From Dromaius novaehollandiae (Eukaryota; Chordata; Aves; Casuariiformes; Dromaiidae), in contig NC_088103.1 in the NCBI RefSeq assembly GCF_036370855.1, forward strand, positions 37,055,904 through 37,119,903: a stretch of 64,000 nt of DNA. Direction: 5' to 3'. Both the position numbers and the translations under genes were made by a program. Every line of letters starts with the position of its first letter. Positions within the stretch are counted from its first letter, which is position 1. A model generated the notes under the pieces. The model was given only the letters and a program-made list of their open reading frames with translations. It was not told where the DNA came from and made no database searches. Of the stretch, positions 1 to 12,648 are shown piece after piece.

Positions 1-2689
1 ATGTTATTTTATTTTGATTTCTCTGCCAGGCTCTCAAATCTGTTGCTTACAGGACTGGTGCTTTACTCCATGATAATTTTATTTCTGGAGCAGCAATAGG
101 ACAATGACTAATTCTGTAGTTAATCTAGAAATAATTTTTCTTTTACAAAAAGACAAACTGCAAAGCAGAAAGACTCACTCACCCCAGAAGCCATGTGCCC
201 TTTAATATAAATCCGCAATCTCCTGGGCCATCGTGGTTTTGGCTTCAGAGAGCACAGTTTGGTGCACACAAACACCAACTCAGTGACAGTGACACAACCC
301 TTCTAACCTGGCTGTCTCCCTTGGACTTCTCTGACTTGCTGTTTTTCACAAATTCTTGAGATTGGATTTTCTCCCCTGGTCTCCCTCACCAATCCCCTGC
401 ATTTTGGGACTCCTGAAATACGGGCCTTTGAAAAGGAAACCAGCTGCCTAATTGCCAGTAGAAGCTTCCATTATTGGCCAAGGAGCAGCAGCAGGGGAAG
501 TGGTGGCACAGGCAAACCACTGTTGATTTCAGACCAGCAATGCACAAGGTCCTGCGTACATTATTCTGCCACTCACAAGAGTGCAGTGGTGTCACTATAG
601 CACAGGATATTTTAAGAAAAGTGGCATGATAACCCATGAACCAAGGCCAGATTCTGCTGCAAGTGACGTCTGCTGACAGCCTTAACTGACAGCAAAACTG
701 CATCCCAAGTCATTTATATCTGATTTCCTGGCAAGGTGAAAAAGATAGACTTTGATTTCTTTACAGTGATGATTTTTTTTCTTTCTATTTTTTTTGTAAT
801 TTAGTTTGACAAGGCAGAAATAAGCCCCACATAGCCAGTCGAAAACCTGCTTTAAATGTCAAGGCATCTGCAAAAATGAAGAGAACACCTAAAAGCCGAA
901 ATGTATGCTGATGCTCTTTTTCCAGTACACTTGGCCATCAAGCTGACCAGCATCAGTCTGTTAATATTCAACACTCCCAGACATGTCAGAGCTGTTTGCA
1001 AGTGCCCATGGATGTCCACTTGATTGACTAGTGAATGGCAGCCAAGCCAGAAAAACTCTAAGTATGAGCTGTTGTTTTTCTTGCTCAGGGCTCGTCTTAA
1101 GAGAATTAGTCTTTAAAACATTCCCTTTTTAAAAACAGAAGGAAGCAGGAGAGGGTACTGGGAGGCAATGAATGAGCAGGAAGCCAAGTTTCAATCATTT
1201 CTGTGCAGCACTAATTTGACTTTTGGCTGTTGGTGGTCAAACAGAAGCACAGAGCAGATTTCTGGGTTAGCTGAGCATGCCTAAACTGATGGATTGCTAC
1301 TGACAAATGCCCTGTGTAAACGTGGTGGCTGATCAGCACAGCAACACGTGAGCACAAGAAGGGAGTTGGCAGGGGGTTGCTTTGGGCAGCTGAGTGCTCC
1401 CTTTCTCCTAACTTCTGCAGGGGATGAGGAAATGAGCAGAGTTAAAGTGAGTGTGGCACCGAGGGGGTTGCACTGTGAGGTGTGATTTCATGTCGGTGTT
1501 AGTAGCATAACCCAAACTGGCCAGTGGTACATTCACCTCGCTCTTCCTTAGCAAGCAGTGGCACTGGCTCCTCTGACCAAGGGACCACAACAGGCTGTCT
1601 GGGCACACATGCAGCAGCCAGGCCTGTGCTACCATGCTTACACCCGGCTGCCCTCCATCCACAGGTATCCAGGAGGCCCTGGTACCTCACTACAAAACAT
1701 GGCCCTGTCTCTTCTCTTCAAAGCCCAGCTGCAGAGCTATGCAGGGCAGACAGGAGCAAATCTGCTTCCTCTTCCTCCCATAAGTCAAACGGTTTCTGAG
1801 TGTGCCACTGCAACAGGACATTGGATTTGTGTTTGCAAATGCCATCATGCTGCATGATCCCTTTGAGCCCTCCTGCTCTCTGCTCCAATGCCCCGAATGC
1901 TCTGGGATGGAAATGCAGGAATTTTAGAGACGCAGCCATGATCTGCATCCTGAGACCTGAGGAAACTCCCAGAGATTATCTCCCCGAGAGACAAAGGAAA
2001 CAAGAGGCTGCTTAAGCCTTTATGCATGAGATGAAGTTAATTAAAGTTGTTTAATATATGCCTGCTGCTGTGTTTTAGTGCTGCTTTGAGAAAGTCCTTC
2101 TCTGCTGTGAAAATGGAAACAAGCATTTGCTCTCAGCTTAGCCTGGCAGCTCCTGCATGGAGTCACCTTTATTTCAGCACTGAGGCTGCAGGTAGGGCAT
2201 GGCTAGGAGCCAAACAGGCCTGCTGGGTAGGGAAAGGGAGGGAGAAGATCGGGTGAGTAAGGAGTGAAGAAGGGCAAGTTCGGAGTCCTGCCAACATTTC
2301 AGGAATCAGTCTGGCTGGGACAGGGCTTGTGTCCTCAGGAAGGTTTTGGCCTGATGATGCAACGTGCTGTACGTCCTCAGGAAGGGAAACAAGAAATGTG
2401 ATGTATTTACCTTCTTGAGGGAAGAAATGTGTTTGCTCATGTCTCCAGATGAGCTCCCTTCTACTCTTGGCTTTGCCCCTTTCAGTGAAACTGGAGAAGA
2501 TGAAATGGTTGACTACTGAAGAGGCCACCAGGTACTTCCAGTTTCTGGTGGGTTGGCTCTCCCATATTGCATAAATCCCCTGGGAGTGTCACATGTCAGG
2601 AACCAATATTAGAGGAACAAAATAGGCAAAGCTAGTTGAAAAAGCTGCTGCAGCCTGGGTTGGAGTCAAAGCCCATTGCTTTGGTCTCA

Positions 2690-3150
2690 CTGATCTTCTC
2701 TGTGACTGCTCTCAGTGCTTCTTTATCTACAACATCAAACAGACTACTCAGACTCATTTCCAAAGCACATCCTACCCTCCCTCATCTCTCTCTCCCTTCT
2801 GTAATGTCAGCTCCTACCTTCTATTGGCCTGTGACCCCAAGTCCATTACTCACTTGTTAAATCCTTAGACTAGCAGTAACTAGCAGATCTTTCTCATGGT
2901 GCCTTTAATGCTCTGGAGCTATTCCACAAATTGTCCTCTTCAAAATGCTTCCTTAAATTTCTCCTTGGCTGAGAAACCTCCAAAGCCCTTGCCAGTGTAG
3001 CACCACCAGTAGCTGATACCGCTGCCCTGCAGGTTGCCTGTTGATATCTTACTGCTGCCTGGCACTTCCCAATGCAGATGCAGACAGACAAATATCTATT
3101 GTCTTTTGTCCTAAATTGTAAGCTAATTGAGACAGGGACCTTCTGCTGCT
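2690..3150. repeat. Possible L2/CR1-clade LINE 3' fossil
   Basis: The stretch ends in a segment around 3112-3148 reading roughly 'attgtaagctaattgagaca' followed by 'gggacctt'. This resembles the '...tgtaagctc...gggcagggac...' tail found near the 3' end of L2-like LINEs. The preceding pyrimidine-rich 400 bases are compatible with a decayed 3' portion. The match is from memory and much diverged, so it is a suggestion only. Confidence 0.3.
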
Positions 3151-4549
3151 TATGCATTTAGAAAGCCTTCCCAGCTTGATTCAAATCCTACTTCTGGTAA
3201 CAGGTGATTTATATTTCATGACAGTAGAGTGAGTTGGCTTCTTAGGGAAGGCTCTTCACTGCAATAAAGGCTAAGTCCTTGTTACCTCACAACAAATAGC
3301 TATCTAGTAAACAAATCTGAAATTTCTACTTCTAATCATAGCATTTTCTGAGTGAGGTTAGCCCTGGTTTCCTTTGATCAGATTTTTTCATCTCTCCTTC
3401 TAAGAAAGCAGAGAAAATTATCTTAAAGGTGGATGGGTGATATAACACTGAAAAAAATATCTTGTACCTTATTTTTCCCCACATATATGGAGAAAAAAGT
3501 AATTCCTTTAAAAGAATCCTGGTAAAGAAGAGGCCTGCAGTTCACCAAGTCAGCAGCAGTATGCCATGGATGTCAGTGGGGTCAGGAAAGTCACCTAAAG
3601 CTTGAAGCTCAGCTCTGCATTTTGCTGCCTGCCCAGGTGCAAAGGAGTTGCAGCAGTGTAGCGCAGCATCATCCTGCTCTGTTTCACGCCTCCCATTTCC
3701 CAGGTTGAGCCCCGCTAGCGCAGCCGTGCGCCTGGCTGGAGGGGCAAAAGCCCTGCTGTGGACACAGTACCTGCAGCAGCTGACGTTTACCTGACCTCAG
3801 CGTTGTGCAGGGGCTCCAAATCTCAGCCCACCTTCTGCATGACAGGCGCTTCAGTGTGCTCGGCTGAGGGCCTGTGAGTCATTCCCATAAAGGCAGGAGC
3901 CATCAGCTGCACTCTCTGCATATTAGTGGCAACCAAATGGGGAAAACAGGTTGCTGTCTTTAAGGTAACAGTTGCTAGAAGGGTATTAGCCTGGTTTCAG
4001 TGTCCTGGTTTTATTTGTTCGTCCAGTGATTCCACCCTGCGCTCCACCCTGACGGTGGTTAGCGCTGTGTTAATTAGTACAGTCACAGCCAGTCTGGTGG
4101 GGATTGCGTTAGGCTGAATGAGTTACAGATGGGACCGGTGTGGGTCACTCCGTGGGCACAGGTGAGCAGTGGTTGGTAGCATGTTAGGACACACTGGTGC
4201 TGAGCGGCAGCAGGCGGGATTTGCCATTGCCGAGGGTACAAAGCTGCGCAAGGGCAGTTTGGACGAGGTGAACACATGAGTGAAAGGCTTGGTGGAGGGA
4301 TGGGTACGTGTGCTCAGCACACACGCAGCAGCAAGCAGTAACAGCGCAGGCAAGACATTAGACTGTTAAAAAATAACTCCCTAGGATGTGCTTGTCTAAA
4401 CAAGCCTTGAGGGCACGGCTTTCTTAGAAGCCCATAAACCAAACCAACCTCCCCCTTGCCAAGAAAGCCTAACTACATAATGGTGATGTTTTTGTGGCTA
4501 AAGCCTGGGACAGGGATTCACACGATCTAGGTGTGGTACTATCCTTGCC

Positions 4550-4622
4550 CCTGTCTTCTTCTGTGCAACCTCAGGCGAAAACCCTTACCCTGTCTGTGCA
4601 TCAGTCTCCATGTGCACAACAT
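4550..4622 (+). repeat. MIR-like SINE fragment, sense orientation
   Basis: The segment shows the order 'tgtgcaacctcaggc', 'ccttaccctgtctgtgcatc', 'agtctccatgtg'. This follows the MIR core pattern (gtgaccttgggca / cttaacctctctgtgcctc / agtttcc). It is strongly diverged, as expected for an amniote-age element. The identification rests on my recollection of the consensus. Confidence 0.38.
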
Positions 4623-5654
4623 TTGGTCTGGTTACACGAGGGGGCCAGGAGGCCGTGAAGCATTTGGGCATCCCCGGGTGGAAAGTGGCACACACATGCT
4701 CAGAGAGTTAGGTAGTAGTCAATTCTTACCTGTTTCCTGGTGATGGGCTAATTTTCTTCTTTTAAATATTGGATCTGGCTGCCTGGGTTGTTGCCGCTGG
4801 ACACAGCACAGCCCATCTGTGTGAGCTGTAGATCCAGGCCTGCCAGCTCACAGGCCTCACCCCTGACCTGGGGATTTACCATTAGAGCTGAGTGGGTGAC
4901 TCTGGCTTCACAGCCCAGCACAGGGCGACTGCAAAGCTCTTCCTTTTCTTTTCAAAATTAATGAAAAAAATGATGATAAGCTAAATCTAGATATATGCAG
5001 CAATTATGTGGGATTCCAGACCTTGCACCTGTAGCATAATACATAACAGAGCCAGTTAACTACTTCATCTAATGATTGCTCTGACCAATCTGACCAGTAC
5101 ACAAATCACATTACGCAGGGTGAGCAGAAAATCATTTTTCAGTCAAAGCTGATGCGCTTGCAAAGACTTTCTTTGCCCAACTCTCTCTTACTGCAGGTTT
5201 GTCCTCTTCTCCTTGGAATCTTTCCTGTTATTTTTCTACCTTCCTGTCGCAGGATGCAACATTCATTACAATAATAGATCAAACTTTGAGTGGAAAAACT
5301 CTGCTTTACAGTTGTCTTCAAGATTTCCCAGTTTCGTTCCTGTTTACTGATCTGCAGCCCTGACCCTTCTGCTCACCCTGCCAGGTACAACGTTGTAATA
5401 ACATTGCTGCGTATATACCCATAATTAGCAGGCAGAGTATTTATTTCCACAAGATACTTTGATGAGCAGAAGATGGAGCATAAAGTTGTTTTATCTGTCC
5501 AATAGTTTCCAATTATAATGTATCTAGGCCTTAACATAATTAGATTTTCAGACAGAGGGCTATGAAATGATCTTACTCTCAGAGCTGATGGCAGCTAAGA
5601 ATAACCTAGGCAGACCTCCTGCATGTCAGGACAGCCTTCTCTGACAGAGTTAGG

Positions 5655-5860
5655 CTTTTTACACAACACTGGTGGTCAGACACTGGAAGAGTGGCCTAGA
5701 GAGGTTGTGTGATATCCATCCTTGGGGATACTCAAAACTAAACTGGAGAAGGCCCCAAAATGTAAAAGTTATCTCTGCTTTGAGTAGGGGTTTGGACCAG
5801 AGACTTCCTGAAGTCCCTTCTGACCTGAAGTATTCTGAGATGCTGTGTGCTCTGTGAGAG
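5655..5860 (+). repeat. CR1 LINE 3'-end fragment
   Basis: The sequence has the order expected at the 3' end of avian CR1: 'cactggaagagtggcctaga', then 'gaggttgtg', 'atccttggggatactcaaa', 'cttctgacctgaagtattct' and a terminal 'gagatg'. CR1 consensus elements read 'cactggaa...gcccagagaggttgtg', 'atccctggaggtgttcaa', 'cccttccaacc...attctatga'. The copy is 5'-truncated, as most CR1 copies are, and clearly old. It runs in + orientation. It supports a sauropsid origin for the window. Confidence 0.75.
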
Positions 5861-7829
5861 CAGCATTGCTTATTGATTGCCACAGGACTCCCTGCAGAAG
5901 CCTTTCCTGGGAGAAGATCAGCTAGGACTTGGCATCCTGATGCTTACTGAGCTAGAGCTAGAAAGATCAGTGGTATATGAGGTTATCACTTTGCTTGCCC
6001 AGATTGCCATCCCTGTGAGGAATTCAACATACCTTGCAAATGTTCAGAAGTCTTGTAATGTCTTGTAAAATTTGAAAACTGTGTCACGCTGAAGAGGAAC
6101 ACAAGGTCTTGAGTGGTCATGCAGTTTGCTGAAACACCCACAGACAACTCCTCAGCAGAACTGGGGAGGGAATATTGCCCTGCTGCTTCCTCTCACTCCC
6201 AACTCTCATAAGTTGAGACATATTTAGAGGAATATTTTCAAAGGCATCTAACAGTCTTAAAACCTAAATCCTGTTACCTGGTAGCAAGCTTGAAGTTCCC
6301 AGTACCTAAATTGCATCTAAAACATAAATATAGGTGCCCAGTAATGAGAACAATGAGATACGTCTCACCTAATAGTAATCATCCAAACACTAGGTGTCTT
6401 TAATAAACCAGTTCTATATAATTTCTGTAGTTAATGGAGAGAAACACCCGTGAAAGTCAGTTCACCTTATCCTCTTAGCTGCCTATCTTAAAATGGAATA
6501 AGTCATACTCTGGAGGAACATTTGCTTAGAAGTTCAGACAACTGAAAAAGACCAAGCTCCTGAATATCAATCAGTCAAGGATGGGGAAGACGAATCCCAG
6601 CTTAACGACTGGTTGCCTGGGGATTTAACCCAAAGCTTTATCACTGAAAGGTTACTTAAAATTTCTATATCAATTTCTTAACCTGAAAAAGTCAAGTGCT
6701 TTAGAAACCCTGACTAGACAGCTTTCTTTGTCTCTCGGTGTTGAAATGCTTTGAAATCTGGTCAGAGATCCTACCAACAAATGCTGTGGATTCCCTTATG
6801 AGATACATAGGAGGAAGTTCTGAGTGGAAGAATAAAATTGGTGCAAATTTGTTTGGAAGGGTTTTTGCTGACTAGATTTTTTTTTTGGGGGGGGGGTTGT
6901 TTGTTTCTGTTACTTTTATGTTATCAGTATGAAAATATTAAATTATGTGACCAGTGTAGACAGTAAGACAACTATTATATAATGTCTAGTTGCAGTAAAC
7001 ATCTCAATGATTGTTTCTTTGATTGCAGTGCAAACATATCCTGTGTACAATATGTGGGTTACTGGGTAGAGTTATGTCATGACTCAGGATGAGCTAATGT
7101 CATAAGCAAATGTTAATGAAGAGTGGGATTTTCATTAGTTTCTCAGTATTGACCTATTTCAGTTCCCACTAAAGGCAGCAGCTGAAGAGGGAGGTCTTAG
7201 TGAAGGGAAATCTCCTCAGATTATTTACGTTTTTTGGGGACTTGTTCATGTCAGAAGATTGTGGGAGCAGGTGTGAGTGGGACCTTTATCACAAGCACAG
7301 GCTGAGCAGCACCGTACGGATGTGAGGAGCCCTGCTCTCACACGAAGGGTTTGCTCTGCTCAGCAGGCCCCACGTGGCTGCTCACACCAGTGAGACTTGC
7401 CAGGAGTCAGTCCTTGCACACCTGCATCCCCGAGTCCTGCATCTCTCCATCCTGAAGGACTTGAAAGTAACAGATATAGGACAAGGTCTTTTGCCCCGCA
7501 GCAGGCAGGTTCCCTACATGAGCCAGGCCTCCCAGCCTGGGGAGGTCCCAGCGTTACTGTCACAGGCCAGGCACGCTGCCTTCTGAGTCACCCTCCCTTA
7601 GCCTTGCTCTGTTACCTCTTCTCTAGTCAGTAGCTGGCTGCGGCACCCCTAACAAAACAGCAGCTCCTCTTCCTACCCCAGCCTCCTTTTTGCCAACAAC
7701 CGGGAGTAAGAGAAAAGGTCCTTTTCCAGCTAATTAACTGGTGAAAAGAGAGAAACAAAAGGCAGGCACAAACAGTTGGTTCTCTCTTTGGGAGAGTTAT
7801 GGAGCAGGTTTTCTGTGGACCACTAAATA
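5861..7829. other. Intergenic DNA, nothing recognised
   Basis: This is AT-leaning sequence without exon-like frames. It contains a run of ten T followed directly by ten G at 6877-6896, listed separately. I recognise no other element in it. Confidence 0.55.
6877..6896. repeat. T10-G10 homopolymer junction
   Basis: Ten T residues (6877-6886) run directly into ten G residues (6887-6896). The tract is low-complexity and likely to vary in length or be misread. No function is implied. Confidence 0.8.
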
Positions 7830-8290
7830 GACTGAGCCTCTGCAGCCTAGAAAAGATGTGGTGTGAGAAGGGGCTGAGAGAGGTCGGAGCTGAGGATGGT
7901 TGCTTGTGCTTCCTCATCATTCAAGAACATGGGGCATTAATAGTATTATCAAGTGGTAAGTTCAAAGCAAACGGAAAGAGGGGCTTTTTCATGCAGCTTG
8001 TAGCTAAGATGTGGAAACCATGTCAGTTCATGGAAGTCATAAGGTACAAAGTGACCTGTCAAGGTCTGTTACGCGTAAGCACAGTGTCTCTGGCTCAGGA
8101 AATCCCATAGCCACAGAAGGGGAGTGTGGGGAGAGTGTGCTGGGGAAGTTTCTCTGCCTGTTTAACCTTCCACTTTTTCCTTAGGTACCTGCTGTGGGCC
8201 ACTGCTGGAGACAGGATACTGGGTTAGAGGGATCTTTGGTCTCTCCCAGGGTGGCTTTTTTTGTGTTGCATTATGTTAGATAGTCCTAGA
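7830..8290 (+). repeat. Old CR1-type LINE, 3' portion
   Basis: Two parts match a CR1-type LINE that I remember as abundant in turtle and crocodilian genomes. At 7838-8030 the order 'gcagcctagaaaagatg', 'gggctgagagaggtc', 'aagaacatggggc', 'aagttcaaagcaaacgga' follows that element's 'cttggaaaagag...gatagaggtc...aagaactaggggtc...aggtttaaaacaaac'. At 8190-8270 'tgctgtgggccactgctgga', 'gacaggatactgggttagag' and 'ggatctttggtctctcccag' follow its end. The element is in + orientation. The middle is degraded, with about 140 bases poorly matched. Confidence 0.7.
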
Positions 8291-8839
8291 CTCCTCTTCT
8301 ATATTAAAAATAAAAGCCTTGAACTCACATATTTCCGTATGGAAAAAATAGCTATCTTGGGATCCTGCTTATATAACTGGAATAACTTTTGTTCTCCACC
8401 CTACCAGAAGAAAAGCAAAAGGCTTTTATGTCCTATATGATATTAATGAACAGAGTTTCCTCTGAACAGAGGATGTTTGGAACACTTTTAAAATCTCTAT
8501 TCAGGAAAGATTCAGTCCCTCACGCCAGGGAAAAGTGATTTTATGTGTCCTTTCTAAGATAATTCTAAATCATTACAAAACCACGTCATTCTGATCTTAA
8601 TAATGACTTTTACCTATTTATCGTCTGGCTGTGCCTATTTTATGATATTAGTCTTTACAGAAAATAGCACCCAGCTTTCAAAGGAGTAGAATTAAGAGGC
8701 TTTACAACATATGAAAGGCAGCAACATTAAATGGTGCTCCCTGTTCTACCTTGCATTGAAAAGGGAAAGTAGGTGAGCAGTTTCCAGGGACAATTGCCCA
8801 GCCCCTTATACAAAGGGCATCGAGTGAGACAATCTGATT

Positions 8840-8990
8840 AATCTAAAGAGAAAAATTAGACAAAGGTGACAGAAACTGAGAGGTAATAAGTGACTTGCTC
8901 ACAGGGAGATAAAAATTACACCAAGTCAAAAGCAGATCTGGGAACAAAGCACTGGTCTCCTCACAGCCAGTCCACCCTCTCTGCAAATGT
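8840..8990 (-). repeat. MIR-like SINE fragment, antisense orientation
   Basis: The sequence 'agaaactgagaggtaataag', then 'tgacttgctcacaggg', then 'agcagatctgggaaca', follows the antisense MIR pattern (gaggaaactgaggca / agtaacttgcccaaggtcac / cagagctgggattcg). Divergence is high. Confidence 0.45.
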
Positions 8991-10364
8991 TATTCATGAG
9001 ATAACAGAATTATTCTCATGAGTCATTGCCATATAAAAATGCAAAATTCTCACTGAAGTGATGGTGTGATCGACTGGATTTTAAACTTGCCTGCACAGTT
9101 CTGGGAAAGCCCTGTGCAGCAGAAAGAGAGTTACTACCCAAACAGCATGAAATGCCATGCAAATAAAGGAAGAGCATGAAAGGTGGACAGTGCACTAGTT
9201 CTGGGGGTTTTTTAAGAGTCTGAGAGATTTTCGAGAGTGCCTCTGAAACTGAGAAGCAGAAGTGGTTTGGATTTTCCTGTTCTGAAGCCTTCCTGTCTAC
9301 ATTCTAATTTAGGATATAATTAAGGGATTTTTTTTTAAGAAAGTTCACCAAGAAAGAAAGCTAACAAAAAACAATCTCTGCTGTGTGTAATGCTGGAACA
9401 AATCCAGACAGTGCTGCAGATGAAACAAGTTCTCTATCTGTAGAGTTTCGCTGTTGTACATGTTTGTTTCTGGTAGCAGTCATGTGGCTCGTGTGCTGGT
9501 GGTCCGACCTGGAGCTGGCAGGAGCACGTAGCACACATCGCCGTACGTGGACTTCATCTGCAACAGCACGTGGGCTGAGCGAGCTCCCGTCACTCTGCCC
9601 TGCTGTGCAGGGGGCAGCGACACATTTTCACCAAGCCGAGGCCAGTGGGAAGCAGCTAGCTGTTAAATTAGTGCAGTTGTGCTGTCGAACTGCCCCCTGA
9701 GGTGCTGGCTCCTGCCTCAGCAGCCCTTCCCGGTGGAAAGGGTAGCATGTTCTGCATGAGGTAGGTGTTAACCAGCATTTACTGATGGGTGAACCAGAGC
9801 TTTATGTTCTGAATATCCTGGAATGCTGGACTGCACATCCCCATCTTGGGAAGGATCTGGGATCCATCCTACATAGGCATCACAAACTGCCATTAACTTC
9901 ATCACCCCAAAACTCTTCACTGCAATACACAAAGTAGCCTTGGCAATAGGCCAGAGTGTATTCCACGTTCAGATGCAGCTACTTCACCTTCCCTTTGGAT
10001 TCTTCTCTGCTGCATGTAAGATGCCTATATAACATCTTAGATTTTAGATGTCTTGAGACAGAAATGGTCTTTTGGGTCTCGGTTTAGAGAGAAAGATTAT
10101 AACAGTTCTTGGCCTTTTACATGTCTAGGTGCTGAATCCTTCCCCACATCTTGTAGGACCCATGCAGACACGAGACCAGCCAGTGGGGTGTCACTTTGCA
10201 GTGTCCCAATATAAAAAGTCCACAGACACTTACAGTGCACACTAAGCTTTGGGTATCATATGCCATTTTTAAAGCACAGTAGACTCTCTCCTATGCTGTG
10301 CTGAATCTTTCCACAAGAAGCACATCACCAGAAGGTGCCAGTGCAAAGTGGTTTGCACTCCAAG

Positions 10365-10465
10365 CTTCATTAGCCCCTTTGTACAGAGAGGGACACTAAG
10401 GCATGGGGATGGGAGAAGACTATGTGCCCTTGCTCATATAACCAGCTAGCAGCAGAGGAAAAAAC
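10365..10465 (-). repeat. MIR-like SINE fragment, antisense orientation
   Basis: The order 'cctttgtacagagaggg', 'acactaaggcatgggg', 'tgcccttgctcatataacca', 'gctagcagcagagg' matches the antisense MIR pattern (cattttacagatgagga / aactgaggcacaga / cttgcccaaggtcacacagc / tagtaagtggcagag). It is diverged but keeps the order. Confidence 0.45.
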
Positions 10466-12609
10466 TGCATTGTGCAGACTTTTTTGCTCCATTCAGATCC
10501 TGCTGGCTCCTCTGCAGCTCCCCAACATGGTGTCCCAAGTCCTAGAAGCCCCCGGGCATATTTGTGCGTGCAGATTCAAATGCAATGTAGTCCTTTGCTG
10601 CTGCAAGTGAGCTGGATAGCAGGATTTGTGCTGTGGGAGGTGTCAGGATTTGACAGCCCTAAAGCTGCATTGCCCCAGCAGTGTTAAGACCCTACTGGTC
10701 AGGCTGACAGCGGAAGTGTTAACAAAGAATTAGAGGACTCGAGGAATGAGAGAGAGGAGGCTTTTTATTGAAGATGCTTTACATATGGGCTGACTTTCTT
10801 GTAGGAGGGAGTCATTTACGTGGGTGTTGCAGAGGAGCCAGGTCTGTTTTGTATTACTTGAATGACAAGGCATCAGTGCTTGCAGGAATAAACGTGCCAA
10901 AAGTAGGAAGAGTGGGTGGGAGAGGAAAACCATTTGGGGTTGCTGCCTTCCACCCTGCTGCTCTTGCCCAGCCCTGTTGCCTCCCCGTGTTGTTCCTCCC
11001 AAACACAGCGAAGGCTGCTTGGCTGCTTTCAAGGGGGAGTAGCTGGACACTTCACCTCAACACATTGCTCCTGTGCAAATTGAGAAGCAGCATGAACAGA
11101 GAGGCGGCAGTACCTGTACTTTAGCTGCTGGGCAGAGTCCCCACAGAGGGAGTCCGGCCCCGAGTGGGAGCAGGGTGATAAATGCTTATAAATGCTCGGG
11201 GCTTGAGCTGGCCCTCTGGCACCTCACCCAGGGACTCAGCCTGGAATGTGCATATTGCCAATTCGGGTTAATAGAGTCAGTGTAATATCCAGGCTTAATG
11301 TCTGGTTGTGATCCTCCCATTTACTATTTCCTACACCTCCGTCTGGGGTGTGTCTGCACCAAGAGAAGCCAATATAAGAACTGAGCTGGCTAAGTAGGGA
11401 TTTTGGCCACATGAAACCTTTGGTGATCTTGCAGGTCCTTACACTGGTTTAATGCATTCCCAGGCCCGTTTTTTGCCAGATGCACCATTTTGTTGTAGTC
11501 CATCTGCATTCATTTCTCCCTTGTAGGATCTGGGAATTTCTGAGGCACTGTTCTGCAGTACCCTCAAGACAGCAGGGAGCAGGGGCTGTGTTGGGAAAGT
11601 CACCAGGCGTTGCATTAGAGGATGTGGTTAGGAGCCACGGGCAAACCAGTGCAGCTGCAGTAGCTCCCTGTCCACCCCAGTGAGGAGCAGCTGCTATCTT
11701 TATGTAAGGATGTGCGTGTTGCTGAGAAATCATAGGTCATCCCCTATTTTAGAAGGTGGAGGCCCTGCTGGAGGAAGCAGAGGCTTACAGCCAACACCTT
11801 ACTCTGGCTGTATTTAATTATGTAATGTGTCAATGCACAAATATCAGCTTTGCCAACCTCAAACATGCAAAAATCCAGAGTCAGCCTACTTCCCCTGACC
11901 CCCTAGTACGGGATTTCCATGCAAAGAGAATACCCTGGTTTCTTGTGTCCCTCTTATGTTAGAGCCTTCTGGGGTCAGGGTTTGCATTTGTCTTTAATCA
12001 AAGCATGTGCCTTGAGGTAACCTGTAAGACTGCAGAAGCTGGGCTTGGAGAGCACTGCACAAGCTAATCAGAAAACTCTGTATCAGGCCCTGCCAGCGGG
12101 GTCACAGGGATTTTCACCAGGGCACTGAGCGACTCCCTGGTAAGACTGCAGCTTTTCCACCTCATGATCCAGCCACTGCTTCTCCAAGGAGGATGGATGA
12201 GCTAATACCCATGGATAGGACTACAGGAATGCAGTCAGGATTTGAATATACTTTTTTTTTTTCCAAGCAAGGATTATTAGCATTTAAAATGGTTTAGAAA
12301 TGGCTGGTCCTTGTCAGAAAATTATTTCAAATGTTCTGAGGACTCCTTTAATAAATGACCAGCAGAAGTTTGCTGTAATGTGGAGAAATTCTCTGTAGAG
12401 CAATCACCTTCACAGAGAGCATCTTAAATATTTAAATCAGATGCCTTGTGCTTGACAGGGATTCCAGACAGACGAGTCTAGATTAGAGGTTAGAGCCTGT
12501 ATGATGCCCCATTGCCCAGGTGGCAGAGGGACCTAAAGCCTGCCGCAGGGTGTTGTCACGGACACTGAGAGTTTCCAGCCTTACTCCACTGTGAGGATTT
12601 CTCATGTGG

Positions 12610-12648
12610 TTTTTTTTTGTTTTGTTTTGTTTTTGTTTGTTTGTTTTT
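12610..12648. repeat. T-rich (TTTTG)n low-complexity tract
   Basis: The tract is a run of T interrupted by single G residues every four to five bases. It could be the remnant of a poly(A) tail read from the other strand, but no parent element is recognisable beside it. Confidence 0.7.

Larger units (their letters stand above)
1..5654. other. Intergenic DNA without a recognisable gene
   Basis: No open frame here resembles a known protein, and none shows exon-like conservation with flanking splice sites that I can recognise. The DNA is of moderate GC content. The only structures I can name are two decayed repeat fragments, near 2.7-3.15 kb and 4.55-4.62 kb, listed separately. An unannotated long non-coding RNA cannot be excluded from sequence alone. 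Confidence 0.6.
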
